In this document: positions 7,980 to 15,118 of the stretch, piece by piece
How positions within the stretch are numbered: the stretch's first letter is position 1
Layout of the letters: the number at the start of each line of letters is the position of its first letter
Origin: Betaproteobacteria bacterium RIFCSPLOWO2_02_FULL_68_150
GTDB taxonomy: Bacteria; Pseudomonadota; Gammaproteobacteria; Burkholderiales; SG8-39
Length of the DNA: 15,523 nucleotides
Direction of reading: 5' to 3'
Assembly: GCA_001771975.1 (NCBI GenBank)
Contig: MERE01000204.1
Location: 1 to 15,523 of the forward strand
Notes under the pieces: model-generated
The model's database searches: none
The model's input: the letters and a program-made list of their open reading frames with translations, nothing else
What the model was told of the DNA's origin: nothing
Program-made: the position numbers and the translations under genes

Positions 7980-8007
7980 TAGAATCCTCGGCGAGGGCGC
8001 GATTCTA
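7980..8007. promoter_or_regulatory. Symmetric divergent promoter/operator between EamA gene and dctP
   Basis: TAGAATC (7980-7986) and GATTCTA (8001-8007) form a perfect inverted repeat. Between them CCTCG-G-CGAGG (7986-7996) is another perfect palindrome. Each outer arm contains TAGAAT, five of six bases of the -10 consensus, one on each strand. The two predicted start sites (near 7992 for plus, near 7995 for minus) would nearly coincide. No clear -35 hexamers were found. It may be a pair of overlapping promoters, a repressor site, or both. Confidence 0.4.
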
Positions 8008-8038
8008 CGCGCCGTCCGACACTCAAGGAGGCTCACCG

Positions 8039-9028
8039 ATGAAATTCAGAATCGCGGCGCTGGCCGCTGCGGCAGCGCTCGCCGTCTCGGGCACGGCATT
8101 CGCCCAGCAGAAACTCAAGTTCGCGCATGTCTACGAGACCAGCGAGGCCTACCACACGGCGGCGCTGTGGGCGGCGAGCGAGATCGCCAAGCGCACTTCC
8201 AACCGCTACACCATGGAAGTTTTTCCGGCGTCGACGCTCGGCAAGGAGACCGATATCGGCCAGGGTCTCACGCTCGGCACCGTGGACATCATCTACACCG
8301 GGCAGCTCTTCGCGCAGCGCGCCTACGGGCCGATCGCCATCGGCGGCGCGCCGTTCATGTTCCGCGACTTCGATCACTGGAAGAAATACACGCAGTCGAA
8401 ACTCTTTCAGGACCTCGCGGACGGTTACCAGAAGGGCTCCGACGGCAATCGAATCGTGGCGATCACCTACTATGGAAACCGTCAGACCACTTCCAACAAG
8501 GCGCTCAACAGGCCCGAGGACATGAAGGGCCTCAAGATCCGGGTGCCGGACGCGCCGCTGTACACGCTGTTCCCGCGCGCGGTTGGCGCCAACCCGACGC
8601 CGATCGCGTTCGCCGAAGTTTATCTCGCGCTGCAGAACAAGACCGTGGACGCGCAGGAGAACCCGCTGCCGACCATCGACGCGAAGAAGTTCTACGAGGT
8701 GCAGTCCCACATCAACATCACCGCCCACATTACCGACGCGCTGCTCACCATCGTCGGCGGCCCGCTGTGGAAGAAGCTGTCCGACGCGGACCGCAAGACT
8801 TTTGCCGCCGTGTTCCAGCAGGCGGCGGCGAGGGCGACCGGCGAGATCATCGAGGTCGAGAAGAAACTGATGACCGACTTCAGCAAGCGCGGCAAGACAG
8901 TGGTGATGGTCGACCGCAAGCCGTTCATGGCGGCGGTGCAGAAGTTCTACCAGCAAGGCAAGCAGCCGGACGGCTCGGCGCTGCCCTGGCCCAAAGAGGT
9001 GTTCGAAAAGCTCCAGGCGATCAAGTAA
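8039..9028 (+). CDS. dctP: TRAP transporter solute-binding protein (DctP family)
   Basis: Periplasmic receptor of a tripartite ATP-independent periplasmic transporter, 329 aa, normal length. AAGGAGG at 8025-8031 fixes the ATG at 8039; the long open frame upstream lies antisense to the EamA gene and is not coding. The signal peptide is MKFRIAALAAAAALAVSGTA plus FA, with probable cleavage after AFA (residue 22). Family signatures are FAHVYET (28-34), a KIRVPD segment (167-172) whose R168 should bind the ligand carboxylate, and VDAQENPL (203-210), the usual VDGQENP region. The ligand is probably an organic acid; identity unknown. No DctQ or DctM membrane subunit lies in the window, so this is an orphan receptor here. 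It ends 20 bp before a strong terminator. Confidence 0.9.
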   Translation: MKFRIAALAAAAALAVSGTAFAQQKLKFAHVYETSEAYHTAALWAASEIAKRTSNRYTMEVFPASTLGKETDIGQGLTLGTVDIIYTGQLFAQRAYGPIAIGGAPFMFRDFDHWKKYTQSKLFQDLADGYQKGSDGNRIVAITYYGNRQTTSNKALNRPEDMKGLKIRVPDAPLYTLFPRAVGANPTPIAFAEVYLALQNKTVDAQENPLPTIDAKKFYEVQSHINITAHITDALLTIVGGPLWKKLSDADRKTFAAVFQQAAARATGEIIEVEKKLMTDFSKRGKTVVMVDRKPFMAAVQKFYQQGKQPDGSALPWPKEVFEKLQAIK

Positions 9029-9047
9029 CCGGCGGCGCTGCACGCGC

Positions 9048-9071
9048 AAACGCCGCCCTCGGGCGGCGTTT
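9048..9071. terminator. Bidirectional intrinsic terminator
   Basis: AAACGCCGCCC (9048-9058) pairs perfectly with GGGCGGCGTTT (9061-9071) around a very short loop (CTCG if the closing pair opens). The A-run on the left and T-run on the right make it symmetric. It can therefore serve dctP from the left and the small exported-protein gene from the right. Confidence 0.8.
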
Positions 9072-9090
9072 CCGCTTTCAGAAACTGCTG

Positions 9091-9330
9091 CTACTTGATG
9101 CCGAGCATTCCTTTGGCCTTGTTGAGCGAAGCCTCGGAATCGGCGTGCTTGCCGGCCTTGTGCTGAGCTTCTCCATCGGCGCGCAGCTTTTTCACTTCCT
9201 GCATTTGCGCGGCGCTGATCGTTGCCGAGGGTAGCGCGGCGTCGATCTGCTTCATCAGCTTGGGACAGGTGGACGCCAGAGCCATGCTGCTGGCGAAGGC
9301 AAGGGCAACGAACAAAGCGGTGCGTTTCAT
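9091..9330 (-). CDS. Small exported protein of unknown function
   Basis: 79-aa protein with a clear signal peptide (residues 1-19, ending in SMALA before STCPKLM). The mature part is about 60 aa, mostly helical and charged, with a single Cys at residue 22. It has a heptad-like stretch SAAQMQEVKKLRADGEAQHK and ends in GKHADSEASLNKAKGMLGI. It looks like a small periplasmic helical-hairpin protein of the sort often annotated hypothetical in betaproteobacteria. I know no function. The start is well supported: the minus-strand AAGGAGG (plus 9335-9341) is 4 bp upstream. It is monocistronic, with the terminator 20 bp downstream and shared with dctP. The strong ribosome site and terminator suggest it is well expressed. 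Confidence 0.75.
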   Translation of the reverse strand: MKRTALFVALAFASSMALASTCPKLMKQIDAALPSATISAAQMQEVKKLRADGEAQHKAGKHADSEASLNKAKGMLGIK

Positions 9331-9373
9331 GGATCCTCCTTAGGTGGTCGAGGGACTGCCTTGCGGCCGGGAT

Positions 9374-9379
9374 ATTATG
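9374..9379 (-). promoter_or_regulatory. Possible -10 box for the small exported protein
   Basis: The minus strand reads CATAAT here, five of six bases of the -10 consensus, 44 bp upstream of the ATG at 9330. No matching -35 was found. Confidence 0.25.
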
Positions 9380-9421
9380 CCGGTCATGGCTAGAACACGA
9401 CGCTGACGGCGGCTATTCCGC

Positions 9422-10051
9422 TTGCGTGCCACCCTGATACACGAACGGGCGATCGAGCTGGATGCCGGCTGGCTGCGGCATCATTTTGCCGCCGCGCGCG
9501 GCGTACCGTCGGCCATTGCGGGCGACCAGGGCGCTGCCGCAGGCGACCCTGACCTGACGCCGGCTTCGGTCCTGATCCCGATCGTGCTCAGGTCGGCGGA
9601 GCTGACCGTCCTGTTTACCCGCCGCACGGAGCATCTGCGGAGCCACTCCGGGCAAGTGAGCTTTCCCGGGGGCCGCTGCGAGGCGCATGACGCATCGCCC
9701 GAGGCCACCGCGCTGCGCGAAACGCAGGAGGAAATCGGACTCGATCGGCGGCGGATCGAGGTGCTGGGACGGCTCGCCGACTACCGTACGCGCACCGGAT
9801 ATCGTGTCTCGCCGGTGGTCGCGCTGGTGACGCCGCCGTTCGAGCTGCGGCTCGACGCGCACGAGGTCGAGGAGGTATTCGAGGTGCCGTTTTCGTTTCT
9901 GCTCGATCCGGCAAACCACCAGCGGCATTCGCGACAGTTCCACGGTCGCGAGGTGCACTACGTCGCAATGCCCTACCGCCAGCACTACATCTGGGGCGCG
10001 ACTGCAGCAATCCTGGTGAATCTCTATCGCGACCTGCTGGGCGGACGATAG
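9422..10051 (+). CDS. NUDIX hydrolase, CoA pyrophosphatase type (NudL-like)
   Basis: Predicted CoA/acyl-CoA diphosphatase splitting CoA to phosphopantetheine and 3',5'-ADP, 209 aa. VLFTRRTEHLRSHSGQVSFP (63-82) and GG (83-84) match the CoA-specific signature upstream of the NUDIX box. ALRETQEEIGL (97-107) supplies the metal-binding R99, E100, E103, E104 and G106. No signal peptide is present. The only in-frame start before the conserved region is TTG at 9422, with a weak ribosome site. An ATG at 9386 (and 9377) is in the same frame but cut off by TGA at 9404-9406. It lies 31 bp upstream of the CobD/CbiB-family gene, so they are likely one transcript. Enzyme class is secure; CoA specificity rests on the signature. 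Confidence 0.82.
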   Translation: MRATLIHERAIELDAGWLRHHFAAARGVPSAIAGDQGAAAGDPDLTPASVLIPIVLRSAELTVLFTRRTEHLRSHSGQVSFPGGRCEAHDASPEATALRETQEEIGLDRRRIEVLGRLADYRTRTGYRVSPVVALVTPPFELRLDAHEVEEVFEVPFSFLLDPANHQRHSRQFHGREVHYVAMPYRQHYIWGATAAILVNLYRDLLGGR

Positions 10052-10082
10052 CGCGGCGCGCTGTGCTATCTTCGACCGCGCC

Positions 10083-10988
10083 ATGGGAGTCCTTGCAATC
10101 ATCGCGGCGCTGCTGCTCGAACAGTGGCGTCCGATCGGCGAGCGCAAAGCCTGGTCGGCATTCCTGACGGGTGCGGCCAGCTGGCTGGAGGCGTCGTTCA
10201 ACGCCGGTGAGAAGCGCCACGGCACGGTGGCCTGGCTGGTCGCGGTGCTGCCGGTGGCGCTCGCCGCCGTAGCGCTGCATTACCTGCTGCTGTGGCTGCA
10301 TCCGCTTTTCGCGCTCGCCTTCAACGCGCTCGCGCTGTATCTCACGCTCGGTTTCCGCCAGTTCAGCCATTTCTTCACCGGCATCCAGACGGCCGTTCGC
10401 GACGGCGAGATCGACCGGGCACGCGAGCTGATCGGCACCTGGCGCGGCGAACCGGGCACGCATCGCAGCCGCGAGGAGGTCATCCGGCTGGCGATCGAAG
10501 AGGCCCTGGTTGCGTCGCATCGCCATGTGTTCGGTGTCGTGTTCTGGTACATGCTGTTGCCGGGACCAAGCGGCGCGATCGTGTACCGGCTGGCGGTCTT
10601 TCTGGATCGCCGCTGGGGCGGTCTCGGCGCGTTCGGGCGCACCGCGGCGTGGATCCGCACGCTGCTGGAGTGGCCGGCCGTCAGGCTCACGGCAGCCGCA
10701 TTTGCGGTGGTGGGCGATTTCGAGGACGCGGTCTACTGCTGGCGCACGCAGGCGCGCGCGTGGGCGGATCCCGCAATGGGCATCGTGCTGGCTACCGGCG
10801 CCGGGGCGATCGGCGTGCGCCTCGGCATGCCGCTGGGCGAGATCGAAGGGCCCGTTCCGCGCCCCGATCTCGGGGTCGGCGAAGCAGCCGATGTGCCATT
10901 TCTCGACAGCACGGTCGGTCTGCTGTGGCGCTCGCTCGTGCTGTGGGTATTCGTTCTGATCGTGTTGAGCGCGACCCGGGTGTTCTGA
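10083..10988 (+). CDS. CobD/CbiB-family integral membrane protein
   Basis: 301-aa membrane protein of the CobD/CbiB superfamily (adenosylcobinamide-phosphate synthase; AmpE is a relative). Hydrophobic segments are near residues 2-12, 49-75 and 76-92, mid-protein around FGVVFWYMLLPGPSGAIVYR, AMGIVLATGAGAIGVRLG, and a C-terminal anchor (LLWRSLVLWVFVLIVLSA). The GVVFWYMLLPGPSGAIVYRL block and the DPAMGIVLATGAGA block resemble CbiB regions (FWFLLGGVPGALLYR, NAGWVMAAGAGAL). No other cobalamin gene is present. Similar stand-alone copies beside NUDIX genes are, to my recollection, common in betaproteobacteria, so a role in B12 synthesis is doubtful. The ATG at 10083 has almost no ribosome site; TGCTATCTT (10064-10072) upstream could be an extended -10, giving a near-leaderless message. 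Confidence 0.75.
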   Translation: MGVLAIIAALLLEQWRPIGERKAWSAFLTGAASWLEASFNAGEKRHGTVAWLVAVLPVALAAVALHYLLLWLHPLFALAFNALALYLTLGFRQFSHFFTGIQTAVRDGEIDRARELIGTWRGEPGTHRSREEVIRLAIEEALVASHRHVFGVVFWYMLLPGPSGAIVYRLAVFLDRRWGGLGAFGRTAAWIRTLLEWPAVRLTAAAFAVVGDFEDAVYCWRTQARAWADPAMGIVLATGAGAIGVRLGMPLGEIEGPVPRPDLGVGEAADVPFLDSTVGLLWRSLVLWVFVLIVLSATRVF

Positions 10989-11007
10989 GCGGCGGCCGGC
11001 ACGCTTT

Positions 11008-12435
11008 TCAGGCCGGGTTCCCGCTGCGGGGCTGGTTGGCGTTGTCGATGCGCGCCTGCGCCACGAGCACCGCGCGCACCTCGCGATGCCCCTTTTCCGT
11101 GGCGAGCATCAGCGGCGTCGCGCCGTCCTTGTGCTTGAGGTTCTGGTTCGCGCCGGCATCGAGCAGCGCTTCGACTGCCTTGACATGGCCGTTGACCGCC
11201 GCCTTGTGCAGCGGCGTCCAGCCCTCCTTTTCGGTCAGATCGGGATGCGCGTCGTTCTCCAGCAGCGCCTTGACCACGAGGTGGTGACCGCGGCCGGCGG
11301 CGTGCAGGAGCGGTGTCCAGCCGAAATTGTTCTGCAGGTTCACCAACGCACCTTTGCGCATCAGCACGGCGGCCGCCTGCACGTAGCCGTTCATCGCCGC
11401 CCAGTGCAGGGGCGAGTAGCCGCTCTTGTCGCGCGCATTGACGGTTGCGCCGGCTTCGATCAGCATCAGGGCGGCCTGTTCCTGGCCGTTGAAGGCGGCC
11501 ACCATGAGCGGCGTCCAGCCCCCGTCGCCGATATGGTTGACGTCCATTCCGGCGCGGATGAGTTTTTCCAGTATGCGCACGTCGCCCTTCTCGACCGCCT
11601 GCAGCATTCGGCGTTGCGTGCAATCGACCCCCATCTCCTGGAGCTCTTTGCGCATCGCCTCGAACCCCCAGGGATCCAGCGGGTCCTTGGCGTTCGCAGC
11701 GACGATCGAGGTGTGCTTGGCGTACAGCGCCATCAGCTCGCTCATGATCTCGGCGGGAAATCCCTGGCGCCCGCCGCGCCGGTCGACCAGCAGTTCCTCG
11801 AAATAGTGGTCCAGCTGCGGGCTGAGCCACAGCTCGGCGATGCGGTTCAGGACGCGCGCATAGCGTAGTTCCAGCAGGTGCGGATACTTGTCCGGCGTGT
11901 CGCGGTAGACTTCGGCCAGCCTGGCATTGTTCATCGTCGGCGTCGTTGCTGCCGGCGCCGTCTTTTGCGACTCGCGAACGTCGAAACTCTGGATCGCGTG
12001 CGCCGCAATGAAGCGGCGGCGCACCGTGTCGGCGCCCTCCGGCGGATACAGGTAAACGCCCGCCTCGGTCCTGATGAATCCGATGGTTTCGCCGGCCAGC
12101 AACGCGCCGTCCCGCAGCTGGATCGAATAGGCGTACTTTTCGTCGTCGCCGAAGTCCGCGGCCACGCCGACGCCCTCGAACAACCGGTCCTGCCGCTTCA
12201 TGCTCACCGGGCGTTGCAGCCGGATCTCGCGCAGCTCGTTCACGAAGACGTGTGCGGGCGGATCGCCTTGGTCGGACTGGAAGCGCAGCGCCTGCGCCGC
12301 TTCCGAGTAGGCGAGCAGGTTGCCGAAGGCTTCGCGCCCGTCACCGAAAGCGAGAACGCACAGCTCAGGGCCGTAACTGTCGATCGAAGGCGGATACTCG
12401 TATTCGGGTGGTGCCGGCCAAGTCACTTCATCCAT
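11008..12435 (-). CDS. Ankyrin-repeat protein with uncharacterised N-terminal region
   Basis: 475-aa cytoplasmic protein; no signal peptide. About residues 275-475 form six tandem ankyrin repeats with the canonical pattern (GWTPLMVAAFNGQEQAALML, GYSPLHWAAMNGY, GWTPLLHAAGRGH, EGWTPLHKAAVNGHVKAVEA, GATPLMLATEKGH). The repeats are regular, which suggests a protein-binding scaffold. The N-terminal 150 residues (LRFQSDQ, NELREIRLQRPV, AYSIQLRDGALLAGETIGF, YLYPPEG, FIAAHAIQSFDV) recall by eye the beta-rich N-terminal part of some betaproteobacterial GspE/PilB-like ATPases; this is weak. A helical middle (about 175-270) follows. The ATG at 12435 is chosen for GGAG nine bases upstream and a natural N-terminus. 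The frame is open back to 12513. It is last in the minus-strand series, 81 bp after the DUF2007 gene. The partner is unknown. Confidence 0.82.
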   Translation of the reverse strand: MDEVTWPAPPEYEYPPSIDSYGPELCVLAFGDGREAFGNLLAYSEAAQALRFQSDQGDPPAHVFVNELREIRLQRPVSMKRQDRLFEGVGVAADFGDDEKYAYSIQLRDGALLAGETIGFIRTEAGVYLYPPEGADTVRRRFIAAHAIQSFDVRESQKTAPAATTPTMNNARLAEVYRDTPDKYPHLLELRYARVLNRIAELWLSPQLDHYFEELLVDRRGGRQGFPAEIMSELMALYAKHTSIVAANAKDPLDPWGFEAMRKELQEMGVDCTQRRMLQAVEKGDVRILEKLIRAGMDVNHIGDGGWTPLMVAAFNGQEQAALMLIEAGATVNARDKSGYSPLHWAAMNGYVQAAAVLMRKGALVNLQNNFGWTPLLHAAGRGHHLVVKALLENDAHPDLTEKEGWTPLHKAAVNGHVKAVEALLDAGANQNLKHKDGATPLMLATEKGHREVRAVLVAQARIDNANQPRSGNPA

Positions 12436-12516
12436 CGCTGCGATCTCCGCGGTAGGTTTTGTTTTCAGTCTATTGCAGACCCGGTCGCTTGTACAAACCG
12501 GATCGCCAAGCACCCC

Positions 12517-12831
12517 TCAGGGCTGTCGCACGAGGCCACATTGCCAGCACTGCGTGAACTGCGCCTCCGACTCTTCGCCACAGCGGTCGCAGCGCCAGGG
12601 CGCCACTGAGCCCTCCGGCACGTCGCTCTCGAAGCGCAGCAAGGCCTCGGCGCGGGGCGCATCCGCATCGCTCAGCACCCAGAGTTCGATCTGGCAATCG
12701 GCCGGCGGCAGCTCGCCTGCGGCCGACGAGAGGATCTCGTTGCGCACCACGGCGCCGATTCCCTCGCTGGCGAGCACGTTGCGCGCGTGGTGCACCGCGA
12801 CGAGATCAAACGAGCCGTACACGCGCCGCAC
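12517..12831 (-). CDS. DUF2007-type protein with C-terminal zinc ribbon
   Basis: 104-aa protein. Residues 1-70 fit the DUF2007 (putative signal-transducing) fold: RRVYGSFDLVAVHHARNVLASEGI, then a strand (AVVRN), a variable loop, IELWVLSDADAPRAEALL. Residues 81-98 are a zinc-ribbon CxxC-x10-CxxC (C81, C84, C95, C98) ending FTQCWQCG. It is probably cytoplasmic; the role is unknown, although DUF2007 proteins share the ACT/PII-like ferredoxin topology. The start is GTG at 12831 with GAGGG six bases upstream; a nearby ATG at 12835 is out of frame. It follows phhB by 25 bp, so it belongs to the M48-phhB operon. Confidence 0.75.
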   Translation of the reverse strand: MRRVYGSFDLVAVHHARNVLASEGIGAVVRNEILSSAAGELPPADCQIELWVLSDADAPRAEALLRFESDVPEGSVAPWRCDRCGEESEAQFTQCWQCGLVRQP

Positions 12832-12856
12832 GCATCGCCCTCAGCGAGCAGAGACC

Positions 12857-13186
12857 TCAAAGATCGAACAGGGCATCGCACTTCGCCGCGCAGACGAAAT
12901 CGTTCTCCGACAAGCCGCCGATGGCGTGGGTCCAGTACTCGACGCGGCACTGGTTGTAGCCCACGCTCAGCAGCGGATGATGGTCCTCGCGATGCGAAAT
13001 CCAGGCGAGCGCATTGACGAACGCCAGGGTCTGGAAATAGTTCGGGAACGGGTACACCTTGACGAGCCTGCCGTGCTCGAGGATCCAGCCCTTCAGCTGC
13101 TTGAGAGTTTCGGTTGCCTCCTGCTCGGAGTAGGGCGCCACGCCGCCTTCGCAGGGCTTGCATTTCCTGGCAGCCAGTTCGTTCAT
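12857..13186 (-). CDS. phhB: Pterin-4a-carbinolamine dehydratase
   Basis: Dehydrates 4a-hydroxytetrahydrobiopterin (or the equivalent reduced pterin) to the quinonoid dihydropterin, normally recycling the cofactor of phenylalanine hydroxylase. It is 109 aa, near the family norm of about 100-118. The signature REDHHPLLSVGYNQCRVEYW (66-85 by eye) contains the catalytic His pair and is followed by WTHAIGGLSENDF, with the usual late Asp. The N-terminus carries the CxxC of ARKCKPCEGG, common in proteobacterial PhhB. The ATG at 13186 overlaps the stop of the M48 gene as ATGA, so translation is coupled. No phhA lies in the window, so the pterin partner is not evident. Fold and reaction are confident. 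Confidence 0.9.
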   Translation of the reverse strand: MNELAARKCKPCEGGVAPYSEQEATETLKQLKGWILEHGRLVKVYPFPNYFQTLAFVNALAWISHREDHHPLLSVGYNQCRVEYWTHAIGGLSENDFVCAAKCDALFDL

Positions 13187-14436
13187 GAGCCGGGGTTCTC
13201 CTGAAGCCGCGCGATGCGCCGCGCGGCAGGTGGGTGGGAGTCGTAAAACGCCGAGAACAGCGGGTCCGGCGTCAGGGTCGCAGCGTTGTCCTGGTAGAGC
13301 CGCACCAGGGCCCGGACCAGGTCGGCCGCGCTCGAATGCGATGCGGCGTACGCATCGGCCTCGAATTCGTGCTGGCGCGAATACAGGCTCGTCAGCGGCT
13401 GGAGGAAAAACGTGAACACCGGCACGACGAGGAAAAACAGCAGCAGGGCCGCGGCGGTCGAGGGGGTCCGCACGCCGAGGCCATGGAAGAACCAGGCGTG
13501 CCCGATCAGCTGTCCCAGCGTCCAGAGCAAGGCGAGCGACAGGCCGAACAGCAAGGCGACCCGCTTCCAGACGTGGCGCCGCCTGAAGTGCCCGAGCTCG
13601 TGCGCGAGCACCGCCTCGATTTCCGCCGGCGCCAGTCGCGACAACAGGGTGTCGAAAAACACGATGCGCTTGGCCGCACCAAAGCCGGTAAAGTAGGCGT
13701 TGCCGTGGCTCGAGCGTTTCGATCCGTCCATGACGTAGAGGCCGCTCGAGCGGAACCCGCAGCGCGCCAGCAGCGCCTCGACGCGGCCCGCCAGCGCCGG
13801 GTCGGCGAGCGGCGTGAACTTGTTGAACAGCGGCGCGATCAGGGTGGGATACAGGAGCAGCACGAGCAGGTTGAAGGCCATCCACGCCAGCCAGACATAG
13901 AGCCACCAGTTCTGCCCCATCCTCGCCATCAGCCACAGCACCAGGATCACGAGCGGCATTCCCAGCGCGGCGCCGATCGCCGCCTGGCGCGCGAGATCGG
14001 CGATGAACAGCGCCGGCGTCTGGCGGTTGAACCCGAAGCGCGCCTCGATCACGAAGGTGCGCCAGAGGGTGAGCGGCAGCTCCAGCAGCGAGAGCAGCAG
14101 CACCACCGATGCGATCAGCGCGACCCCGTGCCAGAGGCCGGCCGGATCGAACCCCGTCGCCAGCGCGTCGATCAGCGCCTGCAAGCCGCCGCCGAGCGTG
14201 AGTGCGACCAGCGCTGCGGCCCCGACCAGCAGATCGATCGCGGCGAGCCGTGTCTTGGCGACGCAGTAATCGGCCGCGGTCTGGTGCGCGGCGAGCGGAA
14301 TCGCGTCCGCAAAGCCTGCCGGCACGGCATTGCGGTGCGTACGCACGTGCCTGATCTGGCGCCGCGCGAGCCAAAGTCGCGTGCCGGTCGCCAGCGCGAG
14401 GGCGGCCGCGAAACCCCAGGTCAACGTCGTTCCCAT
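13183..14436 (-). CDS. M48 family zinc metallopeptidase (Ste24/CAAX protease-like)
   Basis: Integral inner-membrane zinc protease of the M48A (Ste24) type, 417 aa. HELGH (279-283) provides two His ligands and the catalytic Glu; the third ligand is E357 of the E-x3-D motif in HEFEADAYA (356-364). N-terminal ENFRFGFN-like FVIEARFGFNRQT (128-140) is typical of Ste24 homologues, as is HGNAYFTGFG (244-253). Hydrophobic segments lie near 5-18, 66-82, 105-120, 155-171, 178-197, 295-312 and 328-346, giving about seven spans. In bacteria the role is probably membrane-protein quality control, since prenylated CAAX substrates are lacking. The start at 14436 lies 39 bp from the divergent orn start. The stop overlaps phhB (ATGA). 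Confidence 0.92.
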   Translation of the reverse strand: MGTTLTWGFAAALALATGTRLWLARRQIRHVRTHRNAVPAGFADAIPLAAHQTAADYCVAKTRLAAIDLLVGAAALVALTLGGGLQALIDALATGFDPAGLWHGVALIASVVLLLSLLELPLTLWRTFVIEARFGFNRQTPALFIADLARQAAIGAALGMPLVILVLWLMARMGQNWWLYVWLAWMAFNLLVLLLYPTLIAPLFNKFTPLADPALAGRVEALLARCGFRSSGLYVMDGSKRSSHGNAYFTGFGAAKRIVFFDTLLSRLAPAEIEAVLAHELGHFRRRHVWKRVALLFGLSLALLWTLGQLIGHAWFFHGLGVRTPSTAAALLLFFLVVPVFTFFLQPLTSLYSRQHEFEADAYAASHSSAADLVRALVRLYQDNAATLTPDPLFSAFYDSHPPAARRIARLQENPGS

Positions 14437-14475
14437 GGCATGAGAGAATACCGCGGGAGATCAAACGGATAAAGC

Positions 14476-15021
14476 ATGGCCGCCGACCCGAACCGCCTTG
14501 CCTGGGTGGACCTGGAGATGACCGGCCTCGTGCCCGAGTCCGATCGCATCATCGAGATCGCCCTGCTGGTCACGGATTCCGAGCTCAACCTGATGGACGA
14601 CGGGCTGGTGCTGGTCGTGCGCCAGCCCAGCGAAGTGCTCGCGGCGATGGATTCCTGGAATACGAGCGTGCACGGCAAGTCGGGCCTGATCGAGAAAGTG
14701 CGCGCGGCGACGCTCGACGAGGCCGGCGCGGAGACGCTCGCGCTCGACTATCTGGCGCAGCTGGTGCCGGCGCGCACTTCGCCGCTGTGCGGCAATTCGA
14801 TCTGCCAGGACCGGCGCTTCCTGGCGCGCTGGATGCCGCGGCTCGAAGCTCACTTCCATTACCGCAATCTGGACGTGTCGACCATCAAGGAACTGGTACG
14901 GCGCTGGAAACCCGAGGCCATGAAAGGGCTCGTCAAGCAAGGCCGGCATGAGGCCTACCAGGACATTCTCGAGTCGATCGAGGAATTGAAATACTACCGC
15001 AGGACCGTGATGACGATTTGA
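14476..15021 (+). CDS. orn: Oligoribonuclease
   Basis: 3'-to-5' exoribonuclease that degrades 2-5 nt RNAs and diribonucleotides, including pGpG from c-di-GMP turnover; usually essential. 181 aa, identical in size to E. coli Orn. The DEDDh residues are D12 and E14 (WVDLEMTGL), D112 (GNSICQDRRFL), H158 and D163 (KQGRHEAYQDI), the same positions as in E. coli. Homodimerisation is expected. The ribosome site before the ATG at 14476 is weak. The promoter must lie in the 39-bp gap to the M48 gene or inside that gene. Unusual: the last 16 codons (from 14974), with stop and 3' flank, are the first copy of a tandem repeat; the C-terminus SIEELKYYRRTVMTI recurs in changed form downstream. Confidence 0.96.
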   Translation: MAADPNRLAWVDLEMTGLVPESDRIIEIALLVTDSELNLMDDGLVLVVRQPSEVLAAMDSWNTSVHGKSGLIEKVRAATLDEAGAETLALDYLAQLVPARTSPLCGNSICQDRRFLARWMPRLEAHFHYRNLDVSTIKELVRRWKPEAMKGLVKQGRHEAYQDILESIEELKYYRRTVMTI

Positions 15022-15029
15022 AGGCTCGA

Positions 15030-15053
15030 CCCGCGCGAACGTTCGTGCGCGGG
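15030..15053. repeat. Bulged palindrome after orn (copy 1)
   Basis: CCCGCGC (15030-15036) pairs with GCGCGGG (15047-15053); inside, GAACGTTC (15037-15044) is self-complementary, leaving a 2-nt bulge (GT). It starts 9 bp after the orn stop and could stabilise or end the orn transcript, though no T-run follows directly. Confidence 0.6.
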
Positions 15054-15074
15054 CGCGGTTTGCAGTTCTCATAT

Positions 15075-15105
15075 CTCCGGCCTTCCGGGGTCCGGAAGGC
15101 CGGAG
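15075..15105. repeat. Perfect 14-bp-stem hairpin (copy 1)
   Basis: CTCCGGCCTTCCGG (15075-15088) and CCGGAAGGCCGGAG (15092-15105) are exact reverse complements around a GGT loop. The hairpin is followed by ACCGGGGAAACCC rather than a T-run, so it is REP-like rather than a standard intrinsic terminator. Confidence 0.85.
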
Positions 15106-15118
15106 ACCGGGGAAACCC

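Noticed and set aside
7490..8038. N-terminal extension of the TRAP binding protein
   Set aside because: The extension is antisense to the EamA gene, and the signal peptide with AAGGAGG marks the start at 8039.
10083..10988. Assignment as a working cobalamin synthesis enzyme (cobD/cbiB)
   Set aside because: Similarity is at family level only and no cobalamin gene or riboswitch is nearby, so no gene symbol is given.
12857..14464. One long 535-codon minus-strand protein ending in the pterin dehydratase
   Set aside because: Upstream of 13186 this is an alternative frame of the M48 gene. The dehydratase has its own ATG overlapping the M48 stop.
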